Of a stretch of DNA of 64,000 nt, positions 48,001 through 52,638 are shown piece by piece. The DNA comes from Symsagittifera roscoffensis (Eukaryota; Xenacoelomorpha; Acoela; Convolutidae). The stretch lies in contig NC_087064.1 of the NCBI RefSeq assembly GCF_963678635.1, forward strand, positions 5,306,411 to 5,370,410, read 5' to 3'. A program made the position numbers and the translations under genes. Below the pieces are notes generated by a model that had not been told where the DNA came from, searched no databases, and saw only the letters and a program-made list of their open reading frames with translations. Numbering within the stretch: the first letter of the stretch is position 1; every line of letters starts with the position of its first letter.

Positions 48001-51000
48001 CCTGGATGAGTCCAGTCAAGAATTAAGAGATTGCTCTGGAATATTTAAGATACTAGTAGAAAACCCATATGCATGAAAACCCAAAAGATCTGAGACTTCC
48101 TAGCAGGGTTCCTGGATGAGTTCAGCCAGGAAGTGCAGGATTGCTCTGGAATCTTTAAATTCCTGAATTGAAATCCCAAGTTTTCTGTTCTCTAGGTAAC
48201 TCGGGTAAAAGTATAAACTAACGTGACTTTGCCACGGGGTGATCCGAAGTTCCCAAGGCACTCGATGTAGAACAGAATATTCGGTTTGACATCGAGTGTA
48301 CGAACTGGTTTGTTAAGGGAGGGCGCTGACCCCTTTACTAGTAGCATAGGGGGAGATGTGACAGAAGCACCGTCCAGTGCTAAGAAGCGACACGAGTAGT
48401 TGCCATATTCTGCGTCTAAACAGAAATTAAGTCAAGTTAACAAGTGTCGTCCCATAGCAGTTTAGGTTCGCAGATTTCAATTAAGGTTCTTCGGTACTTT
48501 TCAGTCAAGCAGATTGAAGTATTCTAATCGCAGCGCTAATCAGTTTTAATCCAAGTTGAATAGTAAGATGTCGGATCTTTTATTTTTTTTTGTGGAGTGT
48601 TTTTTTTGTCCCATGAATTTTAGTGTTATAAAAAAAAACGAGAACTTCCTTCCCATTTAATTTTAAAAAAAAAACTGATTCACATTTTAGTGATCTCATT
48701 GATTTAAATGATGATTTTGATTTGATTCTGGTTTGATTGAGGTTTGATTTGATTTGGTTTATTTGGTTGATTTCGAGAGCACCTGTGATTCTGGGAATGT
48801 GAAGTCTGGACGCAGTGGTCGCATACACCTGCGAGTTCTGAGAGATCTGGAGGCTGTTGAAGTACCAGAAGAGACTGTGGGTGAGTCTGTGTGTCTGGCC
48901 CCTGTAGAGAGAGAAGTCCAGAGGACAGGAGAGGGTGAAGGAGGAGCCAGGGGTGACCGAGTAAAAGGGCTTCACTGTCTGCACCAAGAAGGACAGGTCT
49001 TTCTCCATCGTCAGAGAACAAACGCCCACTGAAAAGAAAATCACATGGCTATTTTTTTGGAGAGTAAATAAACCAGCCTAAGTATAAACCAACCGAAAAT
49101 GCGCGGAGTATACAAGCCAGCCGAAAAATTACAATATACGAATGAGTTTGCATGACTTTCGTAACTGTTACATAATTTTTGCATAACTATTATATAACAC
49201 TTACGTAATTTTGGCTGGCTTATACTTCGGCTGGTTTATATACCACCTTTCTTTTTTATGTTTTCATAATTACATAATCCTTTTTGAAATTAGAATTTTT
49301 TTTATGTTTCATAACTTTTTCAGTTATTACGACAGAGAGTTCGTGGCCACTAAAAAAGAACTGCTTTATGTCAAAATTTTGAAAATCAGTGAACTAAAAA
49401 AAATAAAAAACTGCTATCAAGCATCCGCTTTTTTTCGAGTGGTGTTATCATGCAAATTTTTCTCAAAAAATCTTTAAAAAATAATTGTGCCTAATGACTT
49501 ATGCGATTGAAAACCTTCAATTTTGCCTTCAGTTTTGAAAAATCTTCAGTGTTGAGATTTTAAGTCAAGCTTAGGCTATTTCAATTCAACTTGGAGGATA
49601 ACTTTAGTTCATTCCTGCTATGCCGAAAACACTTACACATTTAAAATTTTTTAAATGCCTGATAGTGCTACTTACCCGTCATGAATAGTTTGAATAAAAT
49701 TAAAACAAAACTTAAGAAAAGTCTCAACGTTTTTTAAAAAAAATCATTTTTCGTCGCAATTTTTAAATTCTTAGAAACCTATTCTAGATTTAAGAGATAC
49801 ACAAATAGCGAGAAAACTTTAAAACGGTTCAAATTTGTTTTTTTTTTCTAGTTGAATATGATTTATTTTTCAAAATTTATGAAGATGAAAAAAGTCGCGA
49901 TTGGCCAAAGCTGTTTGATGCAATAAGCTGTTCTCAAAGTTATTGCTTAAAGTTACAAGGTTTGAATTTCAAAACCCACTGAAGAAATATCAAAAAGCCC
50001 TAGGATGCCCTAGGATGCCAAAGCCCTAGATTTTTTGATTTTGATTTCAAATACTATGGTCGGAACATTCTGTGCTGCTTGCACAGTAACAGGCTATCCT
50101 TGTACTTTTTCTTGCAACTATAACGAAATTTTTTGTTTTCTAAAACGCTTGAAATTCATAAATTCATACTAGTAAATGCATACTAGTTTCAAGGGGGGGG
50201 GGGGGCGTCGGAAAAAACGCGCTTGATGGTCAAAATTTCCCAAACTGCTGCACAAAAGCGCGTTTTTGGCCTGTCTTTTTTTCCAAATACGGTGCAGAAA
50301 AATTGGTCAAAATAGAGCAAAAGAATCCTAGAGCAACCCCTGGGAATATGAGTAAACTTTCCGATGATCAGACAAATCTACCTTCAAATTAACCAAACTT
50401 TGAGGATAATTTTTTCCCTTGAGATGAATACACGATCCGCAGCACATTGAAGGCTAACAAATATTTAAGGTTTTTGCTCCGAATATTTTATTAAGTGGGA
50501 AGGAGCTATGACAAAAGATCTGAGTTTCCTGCCAATTTTAGAAACCTCAAGGGAAAAGCTAGGAGGTCAATTGTGGTATGCTATCAGATTCTTTTTGGCC
50601 GTGATTTGATTCCTACATCCCAAAAAAAATTCTCGAATCGATTGCATTTTTTAGTTTTTCAGGCTAATTTTCAGACTGGAAAATTCAGATTGAATTTCCA
50701 ATTTAATTATTTTGAAACAAAACTACCCTCTATTATTGCATAATAATCAATTCAGCTCCCTTTCAATAGCTAAAAACAGCGTTAGAGATAAAACTTTTTG
50801 AATTTCTTTGCAAAAACCTGTGGTCGACTTATTCAGTGCTACTCGCAGAGCAGCAGACCTTCTAGTTTTCCGATTTTTCGAGAAGAGTTGAAAGTAACTA
50901 TGGATTAGAGTCGGTCGCTTCCAACCAAATTTGACTTCGCGATAAAAAGTCCTAGTCATCAAAAGTAGATTTGTTTTAGAGCCGCAACGGTCGTAATTTG

Positions 51001-52638
51001 CCTATAAAAAGATTTTCAACATCTGAGTTTTTTCTCAATTTTAATTTTTTTTTGCACAACAACCCGCTTTCCTTATTTTTTATTTAGCTTCAGTCTGAAG
51101 ATCAACTCAAAATCATATATAAATACTCTAACAAACTCTCCTTTTTTTGTTTTCGAAGTAGCGCCGAATTTGACTGTTAATCCAACATTGTCTAAAGCTG
51201 GAATAACCCTGCGACAATTTTGGTTCCATGATTAACGAAAAATCATAAGCAACAAAAAAATTTAATTTGTTATTGACTCAAACTGCTAAATAGAAAAGAC
51301 AAAACTATTCGTAGACCAGGGCATTCAGGGCAGAACGTTCCGACGGCCCTTAATTGCTCTCAAATAGCTTTATGTGAGAAATGGAATCGGTAGAAATTAT
51401 TACCAACAATCAGCTTGCCTCAATTCAATTTGATTTGGTTCATGGTGCGGAATAATTCAATCACTTGAAAAAATTGCGTAACGTTTTTAGCTGCCTAAAA
51501 TTATTTTTGAAGTGCGCGCTATTTTGTCCAGAACATGATCAAATTGGCGCTTTTTAAACACTTCACAAAAAAATTGGATGTAGAACATTTTTCAAACTTT
51601 TAACTTGGGAGTCCACGATATCTTCAATAAGGTACAAAATATTTTGTTAGCAACTCTGATTTCCAACTACGATTGCCGACGTTAAACTGAAAAAAAACGG
51701 CTTTCTCTAACTGATTAAAAAATAAAGAATTCATCATTGATCCTGATGGAGACGAGAAGCCTCTGATCCGACTATGTCCAAAATTTTTTCTTTAAAACTG
51801 AAACAATTAGAATTTTTTTTTATAATGAACCGCTTAACTTGACCACTTTTTGAGCTTCTATCTTAGAAATTTTAAAAATGATATCACAACTCTAGTTTAG
51901 CGCATTGGTTGCATTAAGGCACTATTTTGATGATTTTGACTAAACAATTACGCATTATTGGTGATTCTTTCTCAAAACTAGTACATACAAGCGCGAAAGA
52001 TTTAGTCAGCAAAAAAGGATGTCTGAAGATACTTGTACATGGTAATAGTTGTTAATGAACATTTCTGTATTATTGAGCAGTTTTGTTTTTAATATACTTT
52101 CTTTTGGCAGTGGAAATCGCGCTCGTTTGTTGCGAGAAGACCAGATAGCAAAAACCAGTAGCGTGCTTCAATTCTGGTAGCGAATTTTTTCCAAAGGTGA
52201 TGCCTTTGGTATTACTTTAGGATAGCCATTTCTGGCCGACAAAGTCTTAAAATATTCTTAAATATTCGTCCCCCTCCCCTAAAACCGCTACTGAAAACAG
52301 CCTTACAGGTCCTTGTTGTTAAAATTTTGCAAAATTTGCCCCGAAAAAAACATCATCTTTTGAGAGAGCTCGGGAAATCAATTTGATCAATCTAAACAAT
52401 AATAATCAAAATTTCTGAAATATTTTGAAAATCGAAGATAGACAAAACTTTTTTGAAATTTTTTGAAATTTTTTAAACTGAACTTTTTTGAAATTTTTTG
52501 AAAACCGACATGCCCCCTTGCTTGAAAAAACTCCTGCGCACTCCAGTGGCATTAACATAATGACTTACCATGTAGACATGAAAGTAGCTGTAGTAGTAGC
52601 ACCGTAAGCACCAGTGAAAGTGGGGACGTCTTAGCCAT
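14948..52638 (-). CDS. DCC/NEO1: DCC/neogenin-type netrin receptor, complete gene of 24 exons
   Basis: Single-pass receptor of the DCC/neogenin/Frazzled/UNC-40 family, which in animals binds netrins and relatives at the cell surface and signals in axon and cell guidance. The joined frame (exons below) is 4,989 nt, 1,662 residues. Order: signal peptide 1-23; four Ig domains to about residue 450 (Cys and Trp pairs, DxGxYxC-type motifs); six FN3 domains about 452-1103; TM 1132-1159; cytoplasmic tail of about 500 residues with P1 (PPDLWV at 1194-1199 then LEVKQIE), an SP-rich repeat region, and P3 at the end (ERMMELMNRVNQISNNL). Domain count and P1/P3 fit the family exactly; the length is somewhat above the usual 1,400-1,500 because of the tail. 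DCC versus neogenin cannot be decided: most invertebrates have one gene equivalent to both. Every splice junction is GT..AG and in phase; one junction (exon 5/6) is uncertain. Confidence 0.92.
17286..17836. other. DCC-like intron 23 outside the tandem array
   Basis: AT-rich, no exon recognised. A short repeat of GTTTTGTTTTTTCTGG-like text lies at 17460-17500. Confidence 0.5.
17837..18027 (-). CDS. DCC/NEO1: DCC-like exon 23: cytoplasmic tail
   Basis: Acceptor CTTTCAG|GT, donor GACGAT|GTAAGT. Ser/Gly/Thr-rich with a proline-rich stretch SKPPSYPQPIPLH that could serve as an SH3-ligand-like segment (P2-like by position only). Confidence 0.85.
18028..18509. other. DCC-like intron 22
   Basis: About 480 bp, nothing recognised. 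Confidence 0.5.
18510..19046 (-). CDS. DCC/NEO1: DCC-like exon 22: SP-repeat region of the tail
   Basis: Acceptor TTGTAG|AC, donor TTCGG|GTGAGT; 537 nt. Residues about 1455-1543 (bases 18568-18834) are eight tandem 11-residue repeats of the form RGQTSPSEGQF, each centred on a Ser/Thr-Pro; one unit has 12 residues. Codons for the conserved residues differ between units. No counterpart is known to me in DCC or neogenin. Confidence 0.88.
19047..21374. other. DCC-like intron 21, repeat-derived in part
   Basis: No exon seen. A G10 run is at about 19517. TAATTCCTGTTTGATAAA at about 20153 resembles the left border of the 1.6-kb repeat. TGTATCGCAAATTTGCGAAG and GCTCTGCTTCGCC at about 20995-21030 resemble 17077-17110 in tandem unit 3, so this intron holds relatives of the sequence inside the triplicated unit. 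Confidence 0.45.
21375..21509 (-). CDS. DCC/NEO1: DCC-like exon 21: cytoplasmic tail
   Basis: Acceptor TTTTACAG|GG, donor GTCAG|GTATGC. Gln/Pro/Met-rich, no domain; phase 1 at both ends. Confidence 0.85.
21510..21988. other. DCC-like intron 20
   Basis: About 480 bp, AT-rich, nothing recognised. Confidence 0.5.
21989..22279 (-). CDS. DCC/NEO1: DCC-like exon 20: Pro/Gln-rich tail
   Basis: Acceptor CTCTTCAG|GA, donor CTAAAG|GTTAGC. Rich in Tyr, Gln and Pro (YYQPPSYSQPNGYHG, LMQHQQQHPYP); disordered cytoplasmic linker, phase 1 at both ends. Confidence 0.86.
22280..22711. other. DCC-like intron 19
   Basis: About 430 bp. Short repeats of GGAACGTTCATTAAATATGG type lie around 22530-22575; nothing else recognised. 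Confidence 0.5.
22712..22935 (-). CDS. DCC/NEO1: DCC-like exon 19: P1 motif
   Basis: Acceptor TTTGCAG|A, donor AACG|GTCAGT. It contains PPDLWVGHSQQ and, after a Pro/Asn-rich insert, LEVKQIEQD. Together these match the family P1 signature (PPDLWIHH...LELK.ID), which in DCC and UNC-40 is needed for partner binding. The insert of about 14 residues splits the usual compact motif. Confidence 0.92.
22936..23499. other. DCC-like intron 18
   Basis: About 560 bp, AT-rich, nothing recognised. Confidence 0.5.
23500..23692 (-). CDS. DCC/NEO1: DCC-like exon 18: transmembrane segment
   Basis: Acceptor TTTTCAG|CC, donor CATAG|GTTGGT. A Gly/Ser/His-rich juxtamembrane stretch is followed by a hydrophobic helix (VYIIVAAVIGASLIVICLIL and on to VCHVF, residues 1132-1159) and a short basic stop-transfer region. 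Confidence 0.92.
23731..23985. mobile_element. Terminal-inverted-repeat element, copy 1
   Basis: Ends GGTGGTATGTAAACCAACCG and (reverse complement of right end) GGAGAGTAAATAAACCAGCC are imperfect inverted repeats. The interior left side has tandem CAGCCGATGTGTAAAACAG-type units of about 43 bp. Related copy at 49061-49247 in the opposite orientation. It sits 38 nt upstream of the exon 18 acceptor. Confidence 0.65.
23986..26582. other. DCC-like intron 17, distal part
   Basis: About 2.6 kb of AT-rich intron. I found no exon with splice sites and no clear repeat; short open frames here lack any protein signature. Confidence 0.45.
26583..27118 (+). repeat. Repeat family B, copy 1
   Basis: A 530-bp repeat. 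Left end TTCCGACTTTCGATACGAAAG then TAACGGAATATTTGTGCTC; centre AACGCGCGATATGTTTCGCG, a CG-rich hairpin; right end a stem between ACTGCTC and GAGCAGT enclosing GGCAGTCGGAACATTCAAGG. Found at least ten times between 26.5 and 51.7 kb on both strands. Class unknown: the ends are not clear inverted repeats and no protein is encoded. Confidence 0.8.
27277..27429 (-). CDS. DCC/NEO1: DCC-like exon 17: FN3-6, second half
   Basis: Acceptor TTTGCAG|AG, donor GGAG|GTATGA. FN3 strands with L.P.T.YYFKVQAKTAVG.GPWS. Confidence 0.92.
27430..27974. other. DCC-like intron 16
   Basis: About 545 bp, very AT-rich, with TATATAAAATAAATATAAGC repeated around 27860-27950. Confidence 0.5.
27975..28115 (-). CDS. DCC/NEO1: DCC-like exon 16: FN3-6, first half
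   Basis: Acceptor TTTCCAG|TG, donor GACG|GTGAGT. PGGPPEEF...LNWKPP...NGKITGYLISYS, the family's last FN3 start. Confidence 0.92.
28116..28947. other. DCC-like intron 15
   Basis: About 830 bp. Short repeats of GGACTGTTTTGTATTGG type around 28295-28380; no exon seen. Confidence 0.5.
28948..29253 (-). CDS. DCC/NEO1: DCC-like exon 15: FN3-5
   Basis: Acceptor GTTTCAG|AA, donor GATG|GTAGGT. A whole FN3 domain in one exon: PTNLKTLPLTEDSVSVRFD... to LKPNTEYLFDVRAVRG. Confidence 0.92.
29254..29837. other. DCC-like intron 14
   Basis: About 580 bp, AT-rich, nothing recognised. Confidence 0.5.
29838..30042 (-). CDS. DCC/NEO1: DCC-like exon 14: FN3-4, second half
   Basis: Acceptor GTTTCAG|AT, donor AAAC|GTAAGT. 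HYRVQCNRL... then FTFTDLEPDTTYICALLAWN, the FN3 E-F-G strands. Confidence 0.92.
30046..30212. repeat. 29-bp minisatellite in DCC-like intron 13
   Basis: About 5.5 copies of a 29-bp unit (GGTTCAAATTTCTAGAATAA plus GTTCAAGTA). It begins within a few bases of the exon 14 acceptor, so it makes up the branch-point and pyrimidine region of that intron on the - strand. Confidence 0.9.
30213..30650. other. DCC-like intron 13
   Basis: AT-rich, nothing recognised apart from the flanking repeats. Confidence 0.5.
30651..30865. mobile_element. hAT-like miniature element fragment
   Basis: Begins CCAGGGGCGGATATAGGGG, the kind of terminus (CAGGGGCGGAT) seen on non-autonomous hAT-type elements. It ends in AAACGCG(T)n...TTTCCAAAAATTGTAC, also similar to 50255-50300. 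It directly abuts DCC-like exon 13. A matching terminus is at 42142. Confidence 0.4.
30866..30966 (-). CDS. DCC/NEO1: DCC-like exon 13: FN3-4, first half
   Basis: Acceptor TTTTTAG|AA, donor CCAAG|GTACAA. IPGKCEFFTDVITDTSIGLR and WRPPKNSNSTK, an FN3 A-B-C start. The donor falls at the edge of a transposon-like sequence. Confidence 0.88.
30967..31657. other. DCC-like intron 12
   Basis: About 690 bp, AT-rich, nothing recognised. Confidence 0.5.
31658..31915 (-). CDS. DCC/NEO1: DCC-like exon 12: FN3-3, main part
   Basis: Acceptor TATTTAG|GT, donor CCTG|GTTAGT. GYYVKYRERSQSE..., then LGSLKNDTEYEVSVAAINKN and GTGPYS. Confidence 0.92.
31916..32267. other. DCC-like intron 11
   Basis: About 350 bp, AT-rich, nothing recognised. 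Confidence 0.5.
32268..32458 (-). CDS. DCC/NEO1: DCC-like exon 11: end of FN3-2, start of FN3-3
   Basis: Acceptor TTATTAG|GT, donor ACCG|GTAGGC. YNFMVRARNQYGFG (FN3-2 end) and PSGEPTEVKVFADSVSRLII then QWKPP (FN3-3 start). Confidence 0.92.
32607..32969 (-). CDS. DCC/NEO1: DCC-like exon 10: end of FN3-1, most of FN3-2
   Basis: Acceptor CTTTTAG|GT, donor TCGAG|GTGAAA. ITDLTPRTSYSFKVRALDIS, then VQNLKADSVSSRQIELVWDE and LDYEVLYREEN. Confidence 0.92.
33202..33439 (-). CDS. DCC/NEO1: DCC-like exon 9: FN3-1
   Basis: Acceptor GTTTTAG|CT, donor AACAG|GTTGGC. ISSRFIQLGWTPPSVV, a Gly/Ser/Thr-rich insertion of about 25 residues, then INIQGYEIRYWPAAQ. The insertion lengthens the B-C region compared with a usual FN3. 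Confidence 0.9.
33440..34636. other. DCC-like intron 8, first part
   Basis: About 1.2 kb. The text GACCACAAAATTTACTC / AAATTTGCACTGTTTCTTGTCGTTTTC at 33790-33830 is partly mirrored at 33925-33960, suggesting a diverged fold-back. No exon seen. Confidence 0.4.
34637..35552 (+). repeat. Repeat family B, two adjacent copies
   Basis: The first copy (34637-35085) contains a second internal AATTAACGCGCGATATT core at about 34990. A more diverged copy follows from AAAACGGAAAGTTTGTGCTCG (about 35090) to GATATGCGAGCAGTCTTG (35550). Confidence 0.75.
35553..36155 (+). repeat. Repeat family B 3' fragment split by an inserted element
   Basis: 35553-35621 and 36074-36155 together form the right end of a family B copy (AGAAATCTATCACTTTG ... 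ATTACTGCTCCATAGACC ... GATACGAGCAATCTTG). A 452-bp inverted-repeat element interrupts it. Confidence 0.75.
35622..36073. mobile_element. 452-bp MITE with perfect 28-bp terminal inverted repeats
   Basis: Left end TTGGGTCTTATGCACTAAAC... (35622-35649) is exactly inverted at 36046-36073. No coding capacity. The interior has nested palindromes (GATTGGCTAATTAGCCAATC at 35708; a matching GATTGGCTC...ACCCAATC at 35980). The insertion site is visible as an uninterrupted stretch in the family B copy at about 45310-45335. Confidence 0.92.
36156..36690 (+). repeat. Repeat family B copy
   Basis: Full-length type: CGAAAGTAACGGAATATTTG at the left, AATTAACGCGCGATATATTT core at 36382, ACTGCTC...GAGCAGT stem at the right. 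Confidence 0.8.
36691..37471. other. DCC-like intron 8, last part
   Basis: About 780 bp with no exon or repeat that I recognise. Confidence 0.45.
37472..37601 (-). CDS. DCC/NEO1: DCC-like exon 8: Ig4, second half
   Basis: Acceptor TGTTTAG|AC, donor AACAAG|GTTGGT. LSIYGIEAADQGIFQCLATN and GFGWASTFGHLHV, the DxGxYxC-type Ig signature. Confidence 0.92.
38043..38090. repeat. C homopolymer and CA microsatellite
   Basis: A C run of about 17 followed by (CA)n-type text in intron 7. Confidence 0.8.
38270..38430 (+). mobile_element. tRNA-derived SINE
   Basis: An A-box-like GGTGGTGAAGTGG (38278-38290) and a B-box-like GGATGTTCGAGGCC (38320-38333) flank a tRNA-like anticodon arm (CGCTTCTCAATCGGAAGG). 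An unrelated body follows with an A-rich segment (CCCAAAAAATAATCAAAC). This is the layout of a tRNA-headed SINE in DCC-like intron 7, in antisense to the host gene. Confidence 0.65.
38886..39397 (+). repeat. Repeat family B copy
   Basis: TAACGAAAGTAACGGAATAT at the left, AATAAACGCGCGATATAGTT core (hairpin weakened) at about 39103, GATACGAGCAGTTTTG at the right. Confidence 0.8.
39398..39809. other. DCC-like intron 7, last part
   Basis: About 410 bp, AT-rich, nothing recognised. Confidence 0.45.
39810..39967 (-). CDS. DCC/NEO1: DCC-like exon 7: Ig4, first half
   Basis: Acceptor TTTTTCAG|AA, donor TACAAG|GTTTTT. TTSFWCPINSQPKSEIKWLF: B-strand Cys and C-strand Trp of an Ig domain. Confidence 0.9.
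40150..40295 (-). CDS. DCC/NEO1: DCC-like exon 6: Ig3, second half
   Basis: EKYGILGLFNLEIFYVTSQD then NGQYECIIQRDGRFVHINVN, matching the family's third Ig (LGG.NLLI..V...D.G.Y.C). Donor GTCG|GTCAGT. I take the acceptor at ATTTAG|GTTCC, which rebuilds TGG with exon 5. A stronger-looking acceptor at 40331 (TTGTAG|ATAC) would create TGA at the junction. Confidence 0.75.
40414..41135. mobile_element. 722-bp fold-back element with CGCCCGGGTTGA ends
   Basis: CGCCCGGGTTGA at 40414-40425 is inverted at 41124-41135. The subterminal regions are filled with inverted copies of AATGCTTGTCATACAA / TTGTATGATAAGCATT and several CATAAATGGAAATTGTATG repeats. No coding region. Confidence 0.8.
41146..42050 (+). 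repeat. Tandem array of a roughly 195-bp repeat
   Basis: Units start at CACAATAATCGAGCCTTTAT (about 41147, 41458, 41650, 41847) and each contains CCAGGGGCAGATCAAGG, a variant of the hAT-type terminus CAGGGGCGGAT, plus GACAGACCAAAAATGTCG and CTCGCTCGCTTTTCAAAT. Spacing is 192-197 bp; the first interval is longer. Confidence 0.85.
42142..42240. mobile_element. hAT-type terminus
   Basis: ATCAGGGGCGGATCTAGGAT followed by a G12 run and TTTTTTAGGTCGACCAAATTG, which also follows unit 1 of the preceding array (41273). Probably part of the same miniature family. Confidence 0.4.
42645..42810 (-). CDS. DCC/NEO1: DCC-like exon 5: Ig3, first half
   Basis: Acceptor (T)nCAG|CAATGG, donor GACTG|GTAAAA. VGVGERAVLECGPSL... 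VLTWNKKED: Cys and Trp of an Ig domain. It ends two bases into a codon. Confidence 0.88.
42960..43305 (+). repeat. Repeat family B, diverged copy
   Basis: TAATTAACGGACGATAG...ACACGCGTAAGCGGCTG in the centre and ATTCAGGGCTTCAC...ATACGAGCAGTATTG at the right. Confidence 0.65.
43505..44730 (-). repeat. Repeat family B, inverted copies
   Basis: Three inverted copies or parts: 43505-43960 (TGTATCAGGGCGAAGACC... to AACTTTACGACAAACGATCA), 44030-44330 (centre GCGTTATTAGCAC...ATCGCG) and 44405-44730 (AACAAGACTGCTTGTATCAG ... ATTAACGCGAGATGAATCGCGCG). They face the + copy at 44905. Confidence 0.7.
44905..45407 (+). repeat. Repeat family B copy
   Basis: GCTCCGACTTTTGTAACAAA at the left, AATTAACACGCGATATATTT core at about 45129, GATATGAGCAGTCTTG at the right. 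Its ATTACATTTTTTTTTCATG stretch is the uninterrupted form of the site occupied by the 452-bp MITE elsewhere. Confidence 0.8.
45408..46360. other. DCC-like intron 4, last part
   Basis: About 950 bp, AT-rich, no exon or repeat recognised. Confidence 0.45.
46361..46602 (-). CDS. DCC/NEO1: DCC-like exon 4: Ig2, second part
   Basis: Acceptor TTAACAG|CT, donor TACT|GTTAGT. WFKNNEEIPG... then FDPDSQKFHCEVTNQHG, the F-strand Cys and N of an Ig. Confidence 0.9.
46890..47850. repeat. AAATCGATTT-rich low-complexity block
   Basis: Many overlapping near-palindromes of the type TTTAAATCGATTT, ATTTAAATTGATTT and GATCCAAGTCGATTTTAAAT on both strands in DCC-like intron 3. It looks like a decayed short-period repeat; no exon seen. 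Confidence 0.55.
47975..48185. repeat. Tandem duplication of about 118 bp
   Basis: AGACTTCCGAAGCGTTAAGG then TTCCTGGATGAGTCCAG...GATTGCTCTGGAATATTTAA at about 47980 recurs with changes at about 48097 (AGACTTCCTAGCAGGGTTCC...). Confidence 0.7.
48223..48415 (-). CDS. DCC/NEO1: DCC-like exon 3: end of Ig1, start of Ig2
   Basis: Acceptor TGTTTAG|AC, donor GTCAC|GTTAGT. DAEYGNYSCRFLALDG (Ig1 F strand) and ILFYIECLGNFG (Ig2 B strand). Confidence 0.9.
48416..48782. other. DCC-like intron 2
   Basis: About 370 bp. A T-rich stretch and repeated GGTTTGATTTGATTTGG near 48725-48775; nothing else. Confidence 0.5.
48783..49028 (-). CDS. DCC/NEO1: DCC-like exon 2: Ig1, first part
   Basis: Acceptor CTTTTCAG|TG, donor ACAG|GTGCTC. 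SVTPGSSFTLSCPLDF ... LFWYFNSLQISQ: Cys and Trp of an Ig. It joins in phase to the signal-peptide exon. Confidence 0.9.
49061..49247. mobile_element. Terminal-inverted-repeat element, copy 2
   Basis: Ends GAGAGTAAATAAACCAGCC and (reverse complement) GGTGGTATATAAACCAGCCG match the element at 23731-23985 in the opposite orientation; inside are GCGGAGTATACAAGCCAGCC and its relatives. It lies 32 nt upstream of the exon 2 acceptor. Confidence 0.65.
49248..51299. other. DCC-like intron 1, first part
   Basis: About 2 kb. A G13 run at about 50192 is followed by GCGCTTGATGGTCAAAATTT and AAAGCGCGTTTTTGGCCTG, similar to the hAT-like fragment at 30790-30860. No exon seen. Confidence 0.4.
51300..51640 (-). 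repeat. Repeat family B, very diverged inverted copy
   Basis: CAGGGCATTCAGGGCAGAAC then GTTCCGACGGCCC at the start, AATTGCGTAACG...AAGTGCGCGCTATTTTGTCC in the middle; on the reverse strand this resembles 35160-35540. Confidence 0.45.
51641..52568. other. DCC-like intron 1, last part
   Basis: ACCAGTAGCGTGC (52158) and, inverted near the exon, GCGCACTCCAGTGGCATTAA (52534-52553) look like the ends of a further miniature element of about 400 bp that stops some 15 bp from the exon 1 donor. Confidence 0.3.
52569..52638 (-). CDS. DCC/NEO1: DCC-like exon 1: signal peptide
   Basis: ATG at 52638 (MAKTSPLSLVLTVLLLQLLS, then CLH), donor ATG|GTAAGT. A 23-residue signal peptide with a Leu-rich core. It joins in phase to exon 2. 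Upstream non-coding exons are possible and not visible to me. Confidence 0.88.

Noticed and set aside
48704..49021. 105-codon minus-strand frame over receptor exon 2
   Set aside because: Overlaps the Ig1 exon in another frame; the correct frame has Ig Cys/Trp and joins the signal peptide in phase.
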